Source: Salinibaculum litoreum (GTDB taxonomy: Archaea > Halobacteriota > Halobacteria > Halobacteriales > Haloarculaceae). From it: a DNA stretch of 64,000 bases. Under the pieces are notes generated by a model, which worked only from the letters and a program-made list of their open reading frames with translations, made no database searches and was not told where the DNA came from. A program made the translations under genes and the position numbers. Every line of letters begins with the position of its first letter. Within the stretch, counting starts at the first letter, position 1. Below, piece by piece: positions 8,252 to 17,694 of the stretch. The stretch lies in the NCBI GenBank assembly GCA_009789175.1, contig CP046866.1, positions 2,542,001-2,606,000 of the forward strand, in the 5' to 3' direction.

Positions 8252-9385
8252 TTATGCTAGCTCGAACTCGATTGCCGCACCCTGACCGAAGCCGACACAC
8301 TCCGTCGCCAGTCCCAGGTCGGCGTCCCGGCGTTGCATCTCGTGGACCAGCGTCACGGGCAGGCGCGCGCCAGAGGCCCCGAGCGGGTGCCCGATAGCGA
8401 TAGCGCCGCCGTTGACGTTGTAGATGTCGTCGTCAAAGCCGAGTTCCTCCTGACAGTACAGACACTGGGAAGCAAACGCCTCGTTCAGTTCGACGAGGTC
8501 GTACTCATCGGTGTCGCGGCCGGTACGCTCACAGAGCTGTCGAACCGCGGGGACCGGACCGACGCCCATGATGGTCGGGTCGACACCCGCGACCTCGTGG
8601 TCGCCGATTTCGGCCATGATATCGAGTCCGTGGTCCTCGGCGAAGGACTTGCTCGTCACGGCCAGGGCGGCCGCGCCGTCCGTCGTCTGGGAGGCGTTGC
8701 CCGGCGTGACCGTCCCGTCGGACTTAAAGACCGTCGGGAGCCCGGCCAGTTTCTCCATGCTGGTGTCGTAGCGGATACCCTCGTCCGTCTCGATGGTCCC
8801 CTCATCGGTCTCGATTGGGACGATTTCCTCGTCGAACGCGCCCGATTCGGTGGCCTCGGCGGCGCGTTCCTGGCTGCGCAGGGCGTACTCGTCCTGGGCC
8901 TCCCGGGAGATGTCGTACTCCTCGGCGACCTTCTCGGCGGTCATCCCCATCTGCAGTTCGCCGACGTTGTAGTGGTCGTTCAGGCCAGGGTGGACGTTGT
9001 GGGTGTTCTCTCCCATCTTCACCCGGCTCATCGACTCGACGCCGCCAGCGATGAGTACGTCGCGCTGCCCGGCAGCGATAGCGTCGGCCGCCCGCATCAC
9101 GGATTCCGCCGAGGAGGCACACCACCGGTTGACGGTCGCCGCCGGGACCGACTCGCCCAGTTCCGAGAGCAGGGAGATGACCCGGCCGACGTTGTTGCCC
9201 TGCTCGTCGCGTTGCTGGGCACATCCCCACAGCAGGTCGTCCACGTCCACACCGGCGAGGCCCGTGCTGTCGAGAATCTCGTTGACCAGCGGAATTGAGA
9301 GGTCCTCGCTTCTGGTGTCGGCGAAAACGCCGTCTTCCTTGCCAAGCGGTGTCCGCAACGCCTCGACGATAACTGGTGTTGCCAT
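8252..9385 (-). CDS. Acetyl-CoA C-acyltransferase (thiolase)
   Basis: The 377-residue protein shows the thiolase hallmarks: nucleophilic Cys89 in NRWCASS, GGVESMS, the active-site [10 protein letters not shown], and the second catalytic Cys in [10 protein letters not shown]. The last motif has Phe where most thiolases have Gly (CVGGGQG). It would cleave 3-ketoacyl-CoA in beta-oxidation or condense acetyl-CoA. No DUF35 or HMG-CoA synthase partner is next to it, so a degradative role in fatty-acid breakdown is more likely. It diverges from the dehydrogenase at 9497. Confidence 0.93.
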   Translation of the reverse strand: MATPVIVEALRTPLGKEDGVFADTRSEDLSIPLVNEILDSTGLAGVDVDDLLWGCAQQRDEQGNNVGRVISLLSELGESVPAATVNRWCASSAESVMRAADAIAAGQRDVLIAGGVESMSRVKMGENTHNVHPGLNDHYNVGELQMGMTAEKVAEEYDISREAQDEYALRSQERAAEATESGAFDEEIVPIETDEGTIETDEGIRYDTSMEKLAGLPTVFKSDGTVTPGNASQTTDGAAALAVTSKSFAEDHGLDIMAEIGDHEVAGVDPTIMGVGPVPAVRQLCERTGRDTDEYDLVELNEAFASQCLYCQEELGFDDDIYNVNGGAIAIGHPLGASGARLPVTLVHEMQRRDADLGLATECVGFGQGAAIEFELA

Positions 9386-9496
9386 GCTTTCGTTCTCGCC
9401 TTCGCCTATGTTAAATCCTCACAAACTTGGAGCGACGGGAGAGCTGTTCACACTGTCGCGCCCGGAATTAAGGGACCGGCACTCCTGTCCGGACAC

Positions 9497-10444
9497 ATGA
9501 GCGAACCAGACATCGCCGTGTTGCGCCACGGCGTTCACGGGCGACCTGTCACCGAGTACGCCGACCACCTCCGGGAGCGGCTTCCGGACCAGGACATCCG
9601 CCTGGCACGGACACCGAAGGAAGAACGGGAACTGGTCGCTGGTGCACCCGTCGTCACGGGGATAGAGATGGACGCGGACCTGCTGGCGGCCGCCGGCGAG
9701 CTTGACCTGTTCGCGTGTCTGTACGCGGGTGTGGGTCACCTCCCCGTCGATACCTTCCAGAGTCACGACATCGCCGTGACGAACGCCTCGGGAGTCCACG
9801 GGCCGAACATCGCGGAGTACGTCGTCGGTGCGATACTCTCCGTCGTGCAGGGACTGCACCGGGGCTGGCAACAGGGACAGCGACGAGAGTGGCAGCATTT
9901 CAACACGGGGGAACTGCAGGGCTCGACGGTCACCGTCGTCGGTCTCGGTGCCATCGGTGAGGCCGTCGTCGACCGTCTCGCCCCGTTTGGCGTCGAGACC
10001 GTCGGCGTCCGCTACACGCCCGAGAAGGGTGGTCCGACCGACGAGGTGTACGGCTTCGATGAGATACACGAGGCCTGTGCCGGGGCGGATTTCCTCGTCC
10101 TCGCCTGTCCGTTGACCGACCGCACCGAGGGGCTGGTCGACCGGGCCCTGTTCAAGACGCTGCCCCCCGAAGCCGTCCTGGTCAACGTCGCTCGGGGCCC
10201 CGTCGTCGAGACGGACGCCCTCGTCACCGCCCTCCGTCGAAACGACATCGACGGGGCCGTACTGGACGTGACCGACCCGGAGCCACTGCCCGAAGACCAC
10301 CCCCTGTGGACGCTCTCGAACGTCGCCCTGACGCCTCACAACGCCGGTGACACTGCAGAGTACTACGAGCGGGTCGCGGACATTCTCGCGGAGAACGTCC
10401 GACGGCTGGAACGGGGCGAGCAACTTCGAAACCGCGCGTTCTGA
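9497..10444 (+). CDS. D-2-hydroxyacid dehydrogenase (NAD-dependent)
   Basis: A 315-residue protein with the NAD-binding Rossmann motif VTVVGLGAIGEAVV, the family signature VNVARGPVVETDALV and the catalytic-His region TPHNAGDT, as in 2-hydroxyacid dehydrogenases such as SerA, LdhA and glyoxylate reductases. There is no ACT or serine-binding regulatory domain, so it is not a classic SerA. The substrate is unknown. The start ATG 9497 (MSEPDIAVLRHG) has an intergenic region shared with the divergent thiolase. Confidence 0.9.
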   Translation: MSEPDIAVLRHGVHGRPVTEYADHLRERLPDQDIRLARTPKEERELVAGAPVVTGIEMDADLLAAAGELDLFACLYAGVGHLPVDTFQSHDIAVTNASGVHGPNIAEYVVGAILSVVQGLHRGWQQGQRREWQHFNTGELQGSTVTVVGLGAIGEAVVDRLAPFGVETVGVRYTPEKGGPTDEVYGFDEIHEACAGADFLVLACPLTDRTEGLVDRALFKTLPPEAVLVNVARGPVVETDALVTALRRNDIDGAVLDVTDPEPLPEDHPLWTLSNVALTPHNAGDTAEYYERVADILAENVRRLERGEQLRNRAF

Positions 10445-10504
10445 ACGGGAAGTGGCGAGAGACTTCGAGTCACTTATGCCGGTCGCGGGGCAATCTTTGT
10501 GGGA

Positions 10505-11836
10505 ATGAACGACCCGGAACTGGCTGTTGTGGAGTTCGTGTTGACAGCGACTGTCTACACCGAGGACAAGTCGCTCGACACGGACGACGTTCCGCCCGCG
10601 TATCGCACTGTCTTCTACAGCGACGGCCGTATCGAACGCCCACTGACGCCGACGGTCGACACTGCCCGGGAAGCCACGGGCATCGACCGGCCGTGGGATG
10701 TCATCTCGGGGCTGATGTTTACCGACAAGGACGACTTCGACGGGTCACTTACCTTCACCGACCGCGGGATGGCCGAGGAGTGGTTCATCGACCGGGTCGA
10801 CGCCGACCGCCTGCAGGAAAACCCCGTCCTCACCAAGCACTTCGAGGACGAACTCGAGGAAGTCGACTACGAACTCGCGGCCGAGCAGAACCGACCCTCG
10901 CGGGCCGACCGGGCCGTCATCGACAATCTGCTCACCGAGTACTTCGACGAGGACGAGGAAGAGGAGATGCTGGACCTCGTGGACGTGCGCGCCCCCGAGG
11001 AAATCGAGATGACACTCGACGATATCGTCCTCACGCCCGAGCAGGAAGGCGAGATTCACAAAATCGTCAAGGCAATCGAACACCGCGATTACCTGGCCTC
11101 GATTGGCCTGCGCGAAATCGGGAAGTTGCTCTTTGTCGGCCCGCCGGGGACCGGCAAAACGTCGGTCGCACGCGCACTCGCCCGCAAACTCGGGCTCCCG
11201 TTCGTCGAGGTCAAACTCTCGATGATAACCAGCCAGTATCTGGGCGAAACCGCCAAAAACGTCGAGAAGACCTTCGAGGTGGCCAAGCGCCTCTCGCCGT
11301 GTATCCTCTTCATCGACGAGTTCGACTTCGTCGCCAAGACGCGGGCCAGCGACGAACACGCCGCCATCAAACGCGCCGTGAACACCCTGCTGAAAAACAT
11401 CGACGAGGTCAGCCTCATCAACGACGAGGTGTTGCTCATCGGGGCGACGAACCACCCCGACCAGCTGGACGCCGCCGCGTGGCGGCGCTTCGACGAAATC
11501 GTCAACTTCCCCAAACCCGACCGGCAGATGCGCTCTGACATCCTGCAGGTCGTCACCCACGAGATGGACATCCTCGATTTCGACCCCGAAGCGGTCGCCG
11601 AGATTACCGAGGGCCTGACCGGCAGCGACCTCCGACTCGTGCTCCGGGAGGCCGTACTCGATGCGCTGACCGAGGAGCGGACCACCCTCACCCAGCAGGA
11701 CCTCGTCGACGCCGTCGAGTCGTTCGAGGAGCGTGACACGCTGAAGAACATGGACATGATAGAGGGCGACCACGACGCGCTCGTCGCCGGCGGCGGCGAC
11801 ATCGACGGCGGTCACGACCACAGCCACGACCACTGA
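10505..11836 (+). CDS. AAA-family ATPase with His-rich C-terminus
   Basis: A 443-residue soluble protein. After a roughly 160-residue N-terminal region with no recognised domain comes a single AAA module: Walker A GPPGTGKTS (about residue 212), Walker B CILFIDEFD, sensor-1 GATNHP and the arginine-finger region AWRRFDEI. The C-terminal helical lid GLTGSDLRLVLREAV resembles Cdc48/proteasome-type AAA proteins. The tail ends GGDIDGGHDHSHDH, a possible metal-binding stretch. No partner protease or substrate gene adjoins it. Start at ATG 10505, two codons after an in-frame GTG. Confidence 0.88.
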   Translation: MNDPELAVVEFVLTATVYTEDKSLDTDDVPPAYRTVFYSDGRIERPLTPTVDTAREATGIDRPWDVISGLMFTDKDDFDGSLTFTDRGMAEEWFIDRVDADRLQENPVLTKHFEDELEEVDYELAAEQNRPSRADRAVIDNLLTEYFDEDEEEEMLDLVDVRAPEEIEMTLDDIVLTPEQEGEIHKIVKAIEHRDYLASIGLREIGKLLFVGPPGTGKTSVARALARKLGLPFVEVKLSMITSQYLGETAKNVEKTFEVAKRLSPCILFIDEFDFVAKTRASDEHAAIKRAVNTLLKNIDEVSLINDEVLLIGATNHPDQLDAAAWRRFDEIVNFPKPDRQMRSDILQVVTHEMDILDFDPEAVAEITEGLTGSDLRLVLREAVLDALTEERTTLTQQDLVDAVESFEERDTLKNMDMIEGDHDALVAGGGDIDGGHDHSHDH

Positions 11837-11911
11837 GCGGCCGCGAGGGGTGTGACCGACCCCGCCAGCGACCCGGGTCATTTAGGCCGGTGCAGTCCGT
11901 TGCACGACCCG

Positions 11912-12736
11912 ATGGAGGTCACGCTGCTTGGGACCGGCGATACGACTGGAACGCCGACCGTGGGCTGTGACTGTGCCACCTGCGAGGAGGCCCGCACCAG
12001 GGGCGTCGAGCGGACCCGCTTTTCGATTCACGTCCGCAACGAGCGCACCGACCAGACGCTACTCGTGGACCTGAGTCCCGACTTTCGCCACCAGTTCCTC
12101 CGGGAGGAACTGGACGCCCCGGATACCGCTGTCATCACCCACATCCACTTCGACCACCTCCACGGGCTGGGCAACGTCTTCCGGCTGACCCGCTCGCTAC
12201 CGATACACGCCGCAGGCGAGGTGGACCCGGCGACCGGCCAGAGCATCGCCGGGACCGTCGCCGACCAGTACGACTACCTCGACGCCGCGGAGGTACACAG
12301 CCAGCCCCCGCTTGCGTTCTTCGAGGCCGCGGGGTTCGAGTGCCGTCTCGTCCCGGTGGACCACCCGCCGCTTGCCTGCTACGGGCTGGTCGTCGAGGAC
12401 CCGGAAACGGGCACGAAGCTCTCAATTTCGGGCGATACGACCTACGACGTACCACGCGAGTCCCGCGAGGCCCTGCGCGGTGCGGACCTACTCGTCACCG
12501 ACGGCATCGTCCACGCCGGCTTCTGTGACCGGCATCGACTCGGCGGGAAACACCCCGACGACGACGGCATCCCGCGCACGTTCGGAACCAAGCACATGAC
12601 CTTCGAGGGCGCGCGAGCGCTCGCGAGCGAGTTAGATGCCGACCGCCACCGCATCGTCCACGTCTCGCATTTCCCGCCACCCGAGGAGGCCTTCGGGGAG
12701 GACCTCGCGGTCGACGGCGAGAAGTTCTCGTTGTGA
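11912..12736 (+). CDS. PhnP/RNase Z-like MBL-fold hydrolase
   Basis: The 274-residue protein begins MEVTLLGTGDTTGTPTVGCDCATCEEA, the Cys-containing N-terminus of PhnP-type phosphodiesterases, and has the metal site THIHFDHLHGLGN plus a downstream SGDTTYD and HVSHFPPPEE. PhnP hydrolyses cyclic phosphate diesters; related archaeal proteins are annotated broadly as MBL-fold hydrolases. The preferred start is ATG 11912. It follows the AAA ATPase gene by 75 bp on the same strand. Confidence 0.88.
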   Translation: MEVTLLGTGDTTGTPTVGCDCATCEEARTRGVERTRFSIHVRNERTDQTLLVDLSPDFRHQFLREELDAPDTAVITHIHFDHLHGLGNVFRLTRSLPIHAAGEVDPATGQSIAGTVADQYDYLDAAEVHSQPPLAFFEAAGFECRLVPVDHPPLACYGLVVEDPETGTKLSISGDTTYDVPRESREALRGADLLVTDGIVHAGFCDRHRLGGKHPDDDGIPRTFGTKHMTFEGARALASELDADRHRIVHVSHFPPPEEAFGEDLAVDGEKFSL

Positions 12737-12796
12737 GCGGGTGCCGTCATGGCGGGTAACCGACGGTGTTTTTTCCCCGCGGCTGTCCATTGAACT

Positions 12797-13585
12797 ATGG
12801 TGAATTGGTCCTCCAACGCGAATCGTACCCTCCCCCTCCTGTTGGTTGTACTGGTCGCACTCGCCGGCTGTAGCGGCGCGCCGGCCGACGCCAGCGACGG
12901 CGAAAACGACTCGAGTGTCGCGGCTCTCGACGGCGGGGCGTTAGCAAACGAGACGGCAACAGCCGTCGAAAAAGCAGGGTCGTATACGATCGAATCAAGG
13001 AGCCAGCTAGCGTCCAACGATTCCATCGAACTGCGCACGCAGACAGTTCGTGTCGACGTGGACGCGGCGACTGGGTTCCGGCGCAGTACGTCGAATACCT
13101 CACGCGGGACGGACTGGCTGAACACGACGGAAGCCGTCTACACCGAGGGAGCGATGTCCTACGAGAAGGAGGTGCGCAACGACACGTTCAGAGAGAACTA
13201 CACGGATTACACGGCGACGGAGAGCCAGCGCCCCTCTATCGGAGCAGTCGAGGTATCGACGTTCGACCACGGCTTCGCCAGCGCGGTCGATAGCTTCACT
13301 TGGGAGCGGACGGGTGAGACGACGTTCGACGGCGACACCGTCGTCCGCTACGAGTCGACCGGCTTCGACAGAGACGGAGAGTTCCTGAGCGGTGCCGGAA
13401 CCGTCTCGAACGTCTCGGGCACGTTGCTCGTCGACGAATCGGGCGTCATTCGTCGAATCGCAGTGTCCGGAACCCTCGTGCAGGATGGCACGGAACGGAC
13501 CGTCTCCCTGTCGACCACGCTCACCGACATCGGGTCGACGACGGTGGAGCAGCCGGCGTGGTTCTCGAAGGCGGCCGAGTCCTGA
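12797..13585 (+). CDS. Haloarchaeal secreted lipoprotein of unknown function
   Basis: A 262-residue protein with an N-terminal hydrophobic segment ending in the lipobox LAGCSG (Cys near residue 25), so it is lipid-anchored and outward facing. The mature region is beta-rich and Ser/Thr/acidic, with NETATAVEKAGSYTIESR and a C-terminal DGTERTVSLSTTLTDIG, typical of haloarchaeal lipoproteins with LolA/LppX-like beta folds. I do not know its ligand. It is likely monocistronic. Confidence 0.82.
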   Translation: MVNWSSNANRTLPLLLVVLVALAGCSGAPADASDGENDSSVAALDGGALANETATAVEKAGSYTIESRSQLASNDSIELRTQTVRVDVDAATGFRRSTSNTSRGTDWLNTTEAVYTEGAMSYEKEVRNDTFRENYTDYTATESQRPSIGAVEVSTFDHGFASAVDSFTWERTGETTFDGDTVVRYESTGFDRDGEFLSGAGTVSNVSGTLLVDESGVIRRIAVSGTLVQDGTERTVSLSTTLTDIGSTTVEQPAWFSKAAES

Positions 13586-13737
13586 TACTGCCGGCTGTAC
13601 GTCCGAAGCCTGCGGCGACGTGGCTGTCCCACAAGCGCCAAACACCGGGAATGCGTTGAAACAGCGCCACGACCAACAGGACGACGGCCCCAACGATTTG
13701 GACCAAGGAGTACCTAAGAGAGACACGTATGCGTTGC

Positions 13738-13953
13738 ATGGACGAATCAGACGACATCATCGAACAGAACCCACTGCTGGCGCTTGCCATCATCGTCGTC
13801 GTGGGCGCAGGCGCGTACGCGGCCATCTCTTTCGTGATGCGCCAGACCGTCAATCCCCTCGAAGTCGGGCTGTTCGCCGTCGTCTTTGCCATCGTCTACG
13901 TGGTCTTTGCCTTCTACTCCGAGACCATCGAGGGGTATCTCGGCTCGGAGTGA
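13738..13953 (+). CDS. Small membrane protein (two segments)
   Basis: A 71-residue protein with hydrophobic stretches at about 13-31 and 45-62 and an acidic N-terminus (MDESDDIIEQNP). An in-frame ATG at 13729 would add three residues. It appears to be a conserved haloarchaeal small membrane protein, function unknown, and it is convergent with the gene at 13974. Confidence 0.7.
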   Translation: MDESDDIIEQNPLLALAIIVVVGAGAYAAISFVMRQTVNPLEVGLFAVVFAIVYVVFAFYSETIEGYLGSE

Positions 13954-13973
13954 CGAGAGGAGAGCCACGACAG

Positions 13974-14939
13974 TCACGAGGAGTCGGTAAAGCGGTCCAG
14001 CCCCGACTGGCGGCGCTGTCGACCTTCGGGCTCGGGTTCCCACGGGCTGTGAGCCGCGCGCAACGCCTCGTGGTCGACGCCGGGCGGGTCTGCCGGTTCG
14101 TGCCCGCCGCAGTCGGGACCGCAGTCGGTCGCCGGGCGGACGACGCTGCCCTTCCACGGGCAGTAGGGCAGACCGTCCTCGTCGGGGGCAACGCGGGCGC
14201 AGGCGGGCATCTCGAAGGTCCGCCAACCCTTGCCGTAGGCGCGCTCGGCGAGCCGACGGCGTGTGCGGCGCTTCCCGTCGGCCGTCGCAACGCGAATCTC
14301 CGTGCGTGCCGGCTGGCGGTCGATGATGTCGATGCCGGCCTCGTCGGTCGGGAGCGGGTCGGGGTCACGCAGAACCTCGCGCTCGCCGGTCGCGGGATCG
14401 AACTGCCAGATACCGACCGCGTCGGGGATGCGGTTACGGTGTGCGCCGGTGACGTGAGATTCCGTGGCCAGCACGACCGCGTCGACCAGGCCGAGTTCTA
14501 CGTCGGTCAGCAACTGGGTCTGGAGGTCGCCGGGCCGGCCGAGGTCGGGTTTGTTCTCGATGCCGAGGATGCGGTCGAACCACGCCTCGGGATAGCGCGT
14601 CGTCTGTCGGACGTAGGTGCGCCCCGAGCGGCGCTCCCGCTCGAAAAAGCCCACGTCGACGGCCCACTCGACGAGCGAGCGGGCGCGGTCCGGGTGACAG
14701 TCGAAGGCGTCTTTCCAGAATCGCGCCCGGCCGGGGCCGACATCGCTCTCGATGGCCGGGGGCGGAATGCGCTCGGCGGTGATGGCTGCTCGCTCCGCGA
14801 ACGCCGGGCCCGGCTCGACGACGATGGTGTCCAGCACACGCCGGCCGTGGACTGCGGCACCGAGCTGGCGGCTCACGATGGCGTCCCGTTCCCGTTCGAG
14901 ATGCGCCGACAGTGCCAGCTCGAAGGCGAACTCCGACAC
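13974..14939 (-). CDS. Conserved haloarchaeal protein (DUF5787-like)
   Basis: The 321-residue protein starts MSEFAFELALSAHLERERDAIVSRQLGAAVHG and contains GIENKPDLGRPGDLQTQL in a restriction-endonuclease-like context (E-x-K after a beta strand), then a Cys cluster (CARV...CPWKG...CGPDCGG) that could bind a metal. I believe this matches the DUF5787 family, whose function is not established. The ENKPD segment plus the Cys cluster suggests a nuclease-fold protein with a metal site, but that is inference. Confidence 0.72.
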   Translation of the reverse strand: MSEFAFELALSAHLERERDAIVSRQLGAAVHGRRVLDTIVVEPGPAFAERAAITAERIPPPAIESDVGPGRARFWKDAFDCHPDRARSLVEWAVDVGFFERERRSGRTYVRQTTRYPEAWFDRILGIENKPDLGRPGDLQTQLLTDVELGLVDAVVLATESHVTGAHRNRIPDAVGIWQFDPATGEREVLRDPDPLPTDEAGIDIIDRQPARTEIRVATADGKRRTRRRLAERAYGKGWRTFEMPACARVAPDEDGLPYCPWKGSVVRPATDCGPDCGGHEPADPPGVDHEALRAAHSPWEPEPEGRQRRQSGLDRFTDSS

Positions 14940-14992
14940 ACGCTGTGGTTGGCGGGCGTGAACAAAAACGTCGCGGCGAGGAGTGTCGACCG

Positions 14993-15325
14993 CTACTGGT
15001 CGGGCGGGGCTGCACGCGCTTCGTAGGTGTTCAGCCGGTAGACGAGTCGGGCAGTGTCGACGGTGACAGCCACGATGTAGACGAGCCAGACGACCTCCGG
15101 CGGGTCCGAGACGGCTTCCAGGATACCGAGTGCAACTGTCCCGAGGCCGATGCGGAGCATGGTGTTACCCGTCGCGTTGGCGGCGAGGTCAGCCGGGATA
15201 TCGACGGAGTCGTCGTAGCCGGCGATGAGAAACGTCCACCCCCGAAACCGGATGAGGTAACCGAGTGCAACGAGCAAGCCGCCGCTGGCGACGGTGAAAA
15301 ACGCGGGGCCGGACAGGCTGACCAT
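14993..15325 (-). CDS. Small integral membrane protein
   Basis: A 110-residue protein with about three hydrophobic segments (9-25, 57-71 and 79-93) and the FRGWTFLIAGYDDS segment, which resembles DUF3784-type membrane proteins. Function unknown. It lies between the DUF5787-like gene and the DUF1684 gene on the same strand, with 50-85 bp gaps. Confidence 0.72.
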   Translation of the reverse strand: MVSLSGPAFFTVASGGLLVALGYLIRFRGWTFLIAGYDDSVDIPADLAANATGNTMLRIGLGTVALGILEAVSDPPEVVWLVYIVAVTVDTARLVYRLNTYEARAAPPDQ

Positions 15326-15408
15326 GTGACAGGTTCGTCAGGTAGTACGTTAAGCCTCTCGGTCACAGTCCCCGGGGCAGCGCCACAACTACACACGAAG
15401 GCGGCAGT

Positions 15409-15954
15409 TCAGGGAGTCTGTTCGCCGGCCGTAACGGCAATTTCGAGCCAGTTCTCTTCGGGCGGGAGCGGACAGGAAAACGTCTCCGAGAAGGCACAGA
15501 ACGGGGAGTAGGCGAGGTTGAAGTCTATCGTGACGATGTCGCCGTCCGTGAGTTCCCGGTCGGGCTCCAGTTCCATGTAGCGACCGCCGTGGTAGCTCTG
15601 TTGCCCGGTCGTCTTGTCGCGGAACGGGACGAAGACGGTGTCGCTGTCGTCGGTCTCCTGGCGGTAGCCCGCAAGCGTGTGTTCGTCGCCGTCTAGCTCG
15701 AAAGAGAAAGTGACGACGCGCAGGTAGCGCACGCGGCGGTCGTCGCTGGTCTCCATCTCGACGGCTTCGGGGTCGTCGTGGACGCTCACCTCGGCCTCGA
15801 CGCGGTAGTCAGGGTCGGGGTCGAAATACGGCAACCCGTCGAACTCCTCGCGCTGTTCGGGCGGAATCGGCGACTGGCGGTGTTCGGCGAGAAAGCGGTC
15901 CTTTTCGCGGCGGTTCTCGCGGAGCCGGTCGGCCCACTCGTCCGTGTCGGTCAT
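15409..15954 (-). CDS. DUF1684 family protein
   Basis: A 181-residue protein with the DUF1684 signature at the C-terminus: [28 protein letters not shown] followed by AGE, and the N-terminal [17 protein letters not shown]. The two Cys and the acidic residues of the signature are intact. The family's function is not known. The preferred start is ATG 15954 (MTDTDEW); ATG 15963 is three codons upstream. It diverges from the aIF2-gamma operon. Confidence 0.85.
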   Translation of the reverse strand: MTDTDEWADRLRENRREKDRFLAEHRQSPIPPEQREEFDGLPYFDPDPDYRVEAEVSVHDDPEAVEMETSDDRRVRYLRVVTFSFELDGDEHTLAGYRQETDDSDTVFVPFRDKTTGQQSYHGGRYMELEPDRELTDGDIVTIDFNLAYSPFCAFSETFSCPLPPEENWLEIAVTAGEQTP

Positions 15955-16035
15955 GGCCGACATAGAGCGCCGAGCGGTTTCAGTCCGGCGAGTCGCGGCC
16001 GTGCGTGTGCGGGACGGTCGGCCACAGCGGTGTGC

Positions 16036-16048
16036 AAACAGTAGGTTT
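16036..16048 (+). promoter_or_regulatory. TATA-like element of the aIF2-gamma operon
   Basis: GTAGGTTTATCAC lies about 45-50 bp upstream of the aIF2-gamma ATG at 16091 and is the best promoter candidate between it and the divergent DUF1684 gene. Confidence 0.4.
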
Positions 16049-16090
16049 ATCACCGGCAGGGGGCGAATCCCTACCAGGATTACTGTCGAG

Positions 16091-17323
16091 ATGACAGCTA
16101 ACAATCAACCGGAGGTCAACATCGGGCTCGTCGGCCACGTCGACCACGGCAAGACCACGCTCGTTCAGGCGCTGTCTGGCCAGTGGACCGACCAGCACTC
16201 CGAGGAGATGAAACGCGGTATCTCCATCAGGCTGGGTTACGCCGACGCGACCTTTCGACACTGTCCGGACGTAGACGAACCGGAGCGGTACACCGTCGAC
16301 GAGGAGTGTCCGGACGGCTCACAGAGTGAGCCACTCCGGACAGTCTCGTTTGTGGACGCACCCGGCCACGAGACGCTGATGGCGACGATGCTCGCCGGTG
16401 CATCCATCATGGACGGGGCCGTCCTCGTCATCTCGGCGAGCGAGCCGGTTCCACAGGCACAGACAGAAGAACACCTGATGGCGCTCGATATCATCGGTAT
16501 CGAGAACATCGTCATCGCACAGAACAAAATCGACCTGGTCGACCGCGAGCAGGCCCAACAGAACTACGAGCAGATTCAGGAGTTCGTCGAGGGGACCGTC
16601 GCGGAAGGGGCACCCATCGTTCCCATCAGCGCCCAGCAGGGCGCGAACATGGACCTGCTCATCCAGACCATCGAGGAGGAGATTCCAACCCCCGACCGGG
16701 ACCCCGACGCCGACGGCGAGATGCTCGTCGCTCGCTCCTTCGACATCAACCGTCCCGGCACCACCTGGGACGACCTCTCGGGTGGCGTGCTGGGCGGCTC
16801 ACTCACACAGGGTCAGCTCGACGTCGACGACGAAATCGAGCTCAAACCGGGCCGCGAAGTCGAGGAGGGCGGCCAGACCGAGTGGCGGCCCGTCGAGACG
16901 ACGGTCCGGTCGCTACAGGCCGGCGGACAGCCGGTCGACGAGGCGACGCCGGGCGGATTGCTCGGTGTCGGCACCGGACTGGACCCTGCCATCACGAAGG
17001 GTGACGCACTCGCCGGACAGGTCGCCGGACCGCCCGGCACGCTCCCGCCGGTCCACGAGGCGTTCACGATGGACGTGAACCTGCTGGAGCGGCTGGTCGG
17101 CAGCGAAGAGGACGAAACCATCGACGAGATTTCGACGGGCGAGCCGCTGATGCTCACCGTCGGGACGGCGACGACCGTCGGGTCGGTCACCAGCGCCCGC
17201 GAGGGCGAGTGCGAGGTGCAACTCAAGCGGCCGGTGTGTGCCGACCCAGGCGTCAAAATCGCCATCAACCGCCGAGTCGGCGCGCGCTGGCGGCTCATCG
17301 GGTACGGTACCCTGCGGGAATGA
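16091..17323 (+). CDS. eif2g: Translation initiation factor aIF2 subunit gamma
   Basis: The 410-residue GTPase has G1 GHVDHGKTT (residues 15-23), switch region [13 protein letters not shown]3 DAPGHE, G4 NKID and G5 SAQ, then two beta-barrel domains. It delivers initiator Met-tRNA to the ribosome with the alpha and beta subunits. In the insert after switch I only two Cys remain (HCPDVDEP and EECPDG) where many archaeal homologues carry a four-Cys zinc knuckle. The start at ATG 16091 begins the conserved N-terminus. It is the first gene of a tight operon. Confidence 0.96.
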   Translation: MTANNQPEVNIGLVGHVDHGKTTLVQALSGQWTDQHSEEMKRGISIRLGYADATFRHCPDVDEPERYTVDEECPDGSQSEPLRTVSFVDAPGHETLMATMLAGASIMDGAVLVISASEPVPQAQTEEHLMALDIIGIENIVIAQNKIDLVDREQAQQNYEQIQEFVEGTVAEGAPIVPISAQQGANMDLLIQTIEEEIPTPDRDPDADGEMLVARSFDINRPGTTWDDLSGGVLGGSLTQGQLDVDDEIELKPGREVEEGGQTEWRPVETTVRSLQAGGQPVDEATPGGLLGVGTGLDPAITKGDALAGQVAGPPGTLPPVHEAFTMDVNLLERLVGSEEDETIDEISTGEPLMLTVGTATTVGSVTSAREGECEVQLKRPVCADPGVKIAINRRVGARWRLIGYGTLRE

Positions 17324-17694
17324 ACGTCGTGCTCGACACCAACGCCCTGATGATGCCGGTCGAATGCAACGTCAGGGTCCTCGACGAACTCGACCGATTA
17401 CTCGGGAATCAACGGCTGGTCATTCCCGAGTCGGTCCGCGAGGAGCTTGTGAAGCTTTCGGACGGTGCAGGCGAGGAAGCGAAAGCGGCGAGCGTCGGGT
17501 TGGATTTGAGCGAGCGATGTGAACTGCGGGCGACCGAGGCCGAGTACGCCGACGATGCGGTGGTCGAACTGGCACAGGCAGACGACGTGACACACGTCGT
17601 GACGAACGATGGCCCCCTCAAACAGCGTCTGCACGACGCGGGCGTATCAGTAATTAGTTTACGGGGGCAGAACAAATTGGGCATCACTAACTAA
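17320..17694 (+). CDS. PIN-domain ribonuclease-like protein (Fcf1/Utp24-like)
   Basis: A 124-residue PIN domain. The acidic catalytic residues are visible in [12 protein letters not shown], in [10 protein letters not shown], and in [15 protein letters not shown]. Its start ATG overlaps the aIF2-gamma stop (ATGA at 17320-17323), and its stop TAA overlaps the next ATG. This gene between aIF2-gamma and Rpo7 is a recurring archaeal arrangement; the protein resembles the Fcf1/Nob1-type rRNA-processing PIN proteins rather than a VapC toxin, as there is no adjoining antitoxin. Confidence 0.88.
   Translation: MNVVLDTNALMMPVECNVRVLDELDRLLGNQRLVIPESVREELVKLSDGAGEEAKAASVGLDLSERCELRATEAEYADDAVVELAQADDVTHVVTNDGPLKQRLHDAGVSVISLRGQNKLGITN

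Noticed and set aside
17320-17694. PIN gene as a VapC toxin.
   Set aside because: There is no antitoxin partner, and its fixed place between aIF2-gamma and Rpo7 is the usual archaeal housekeeping arrangement.
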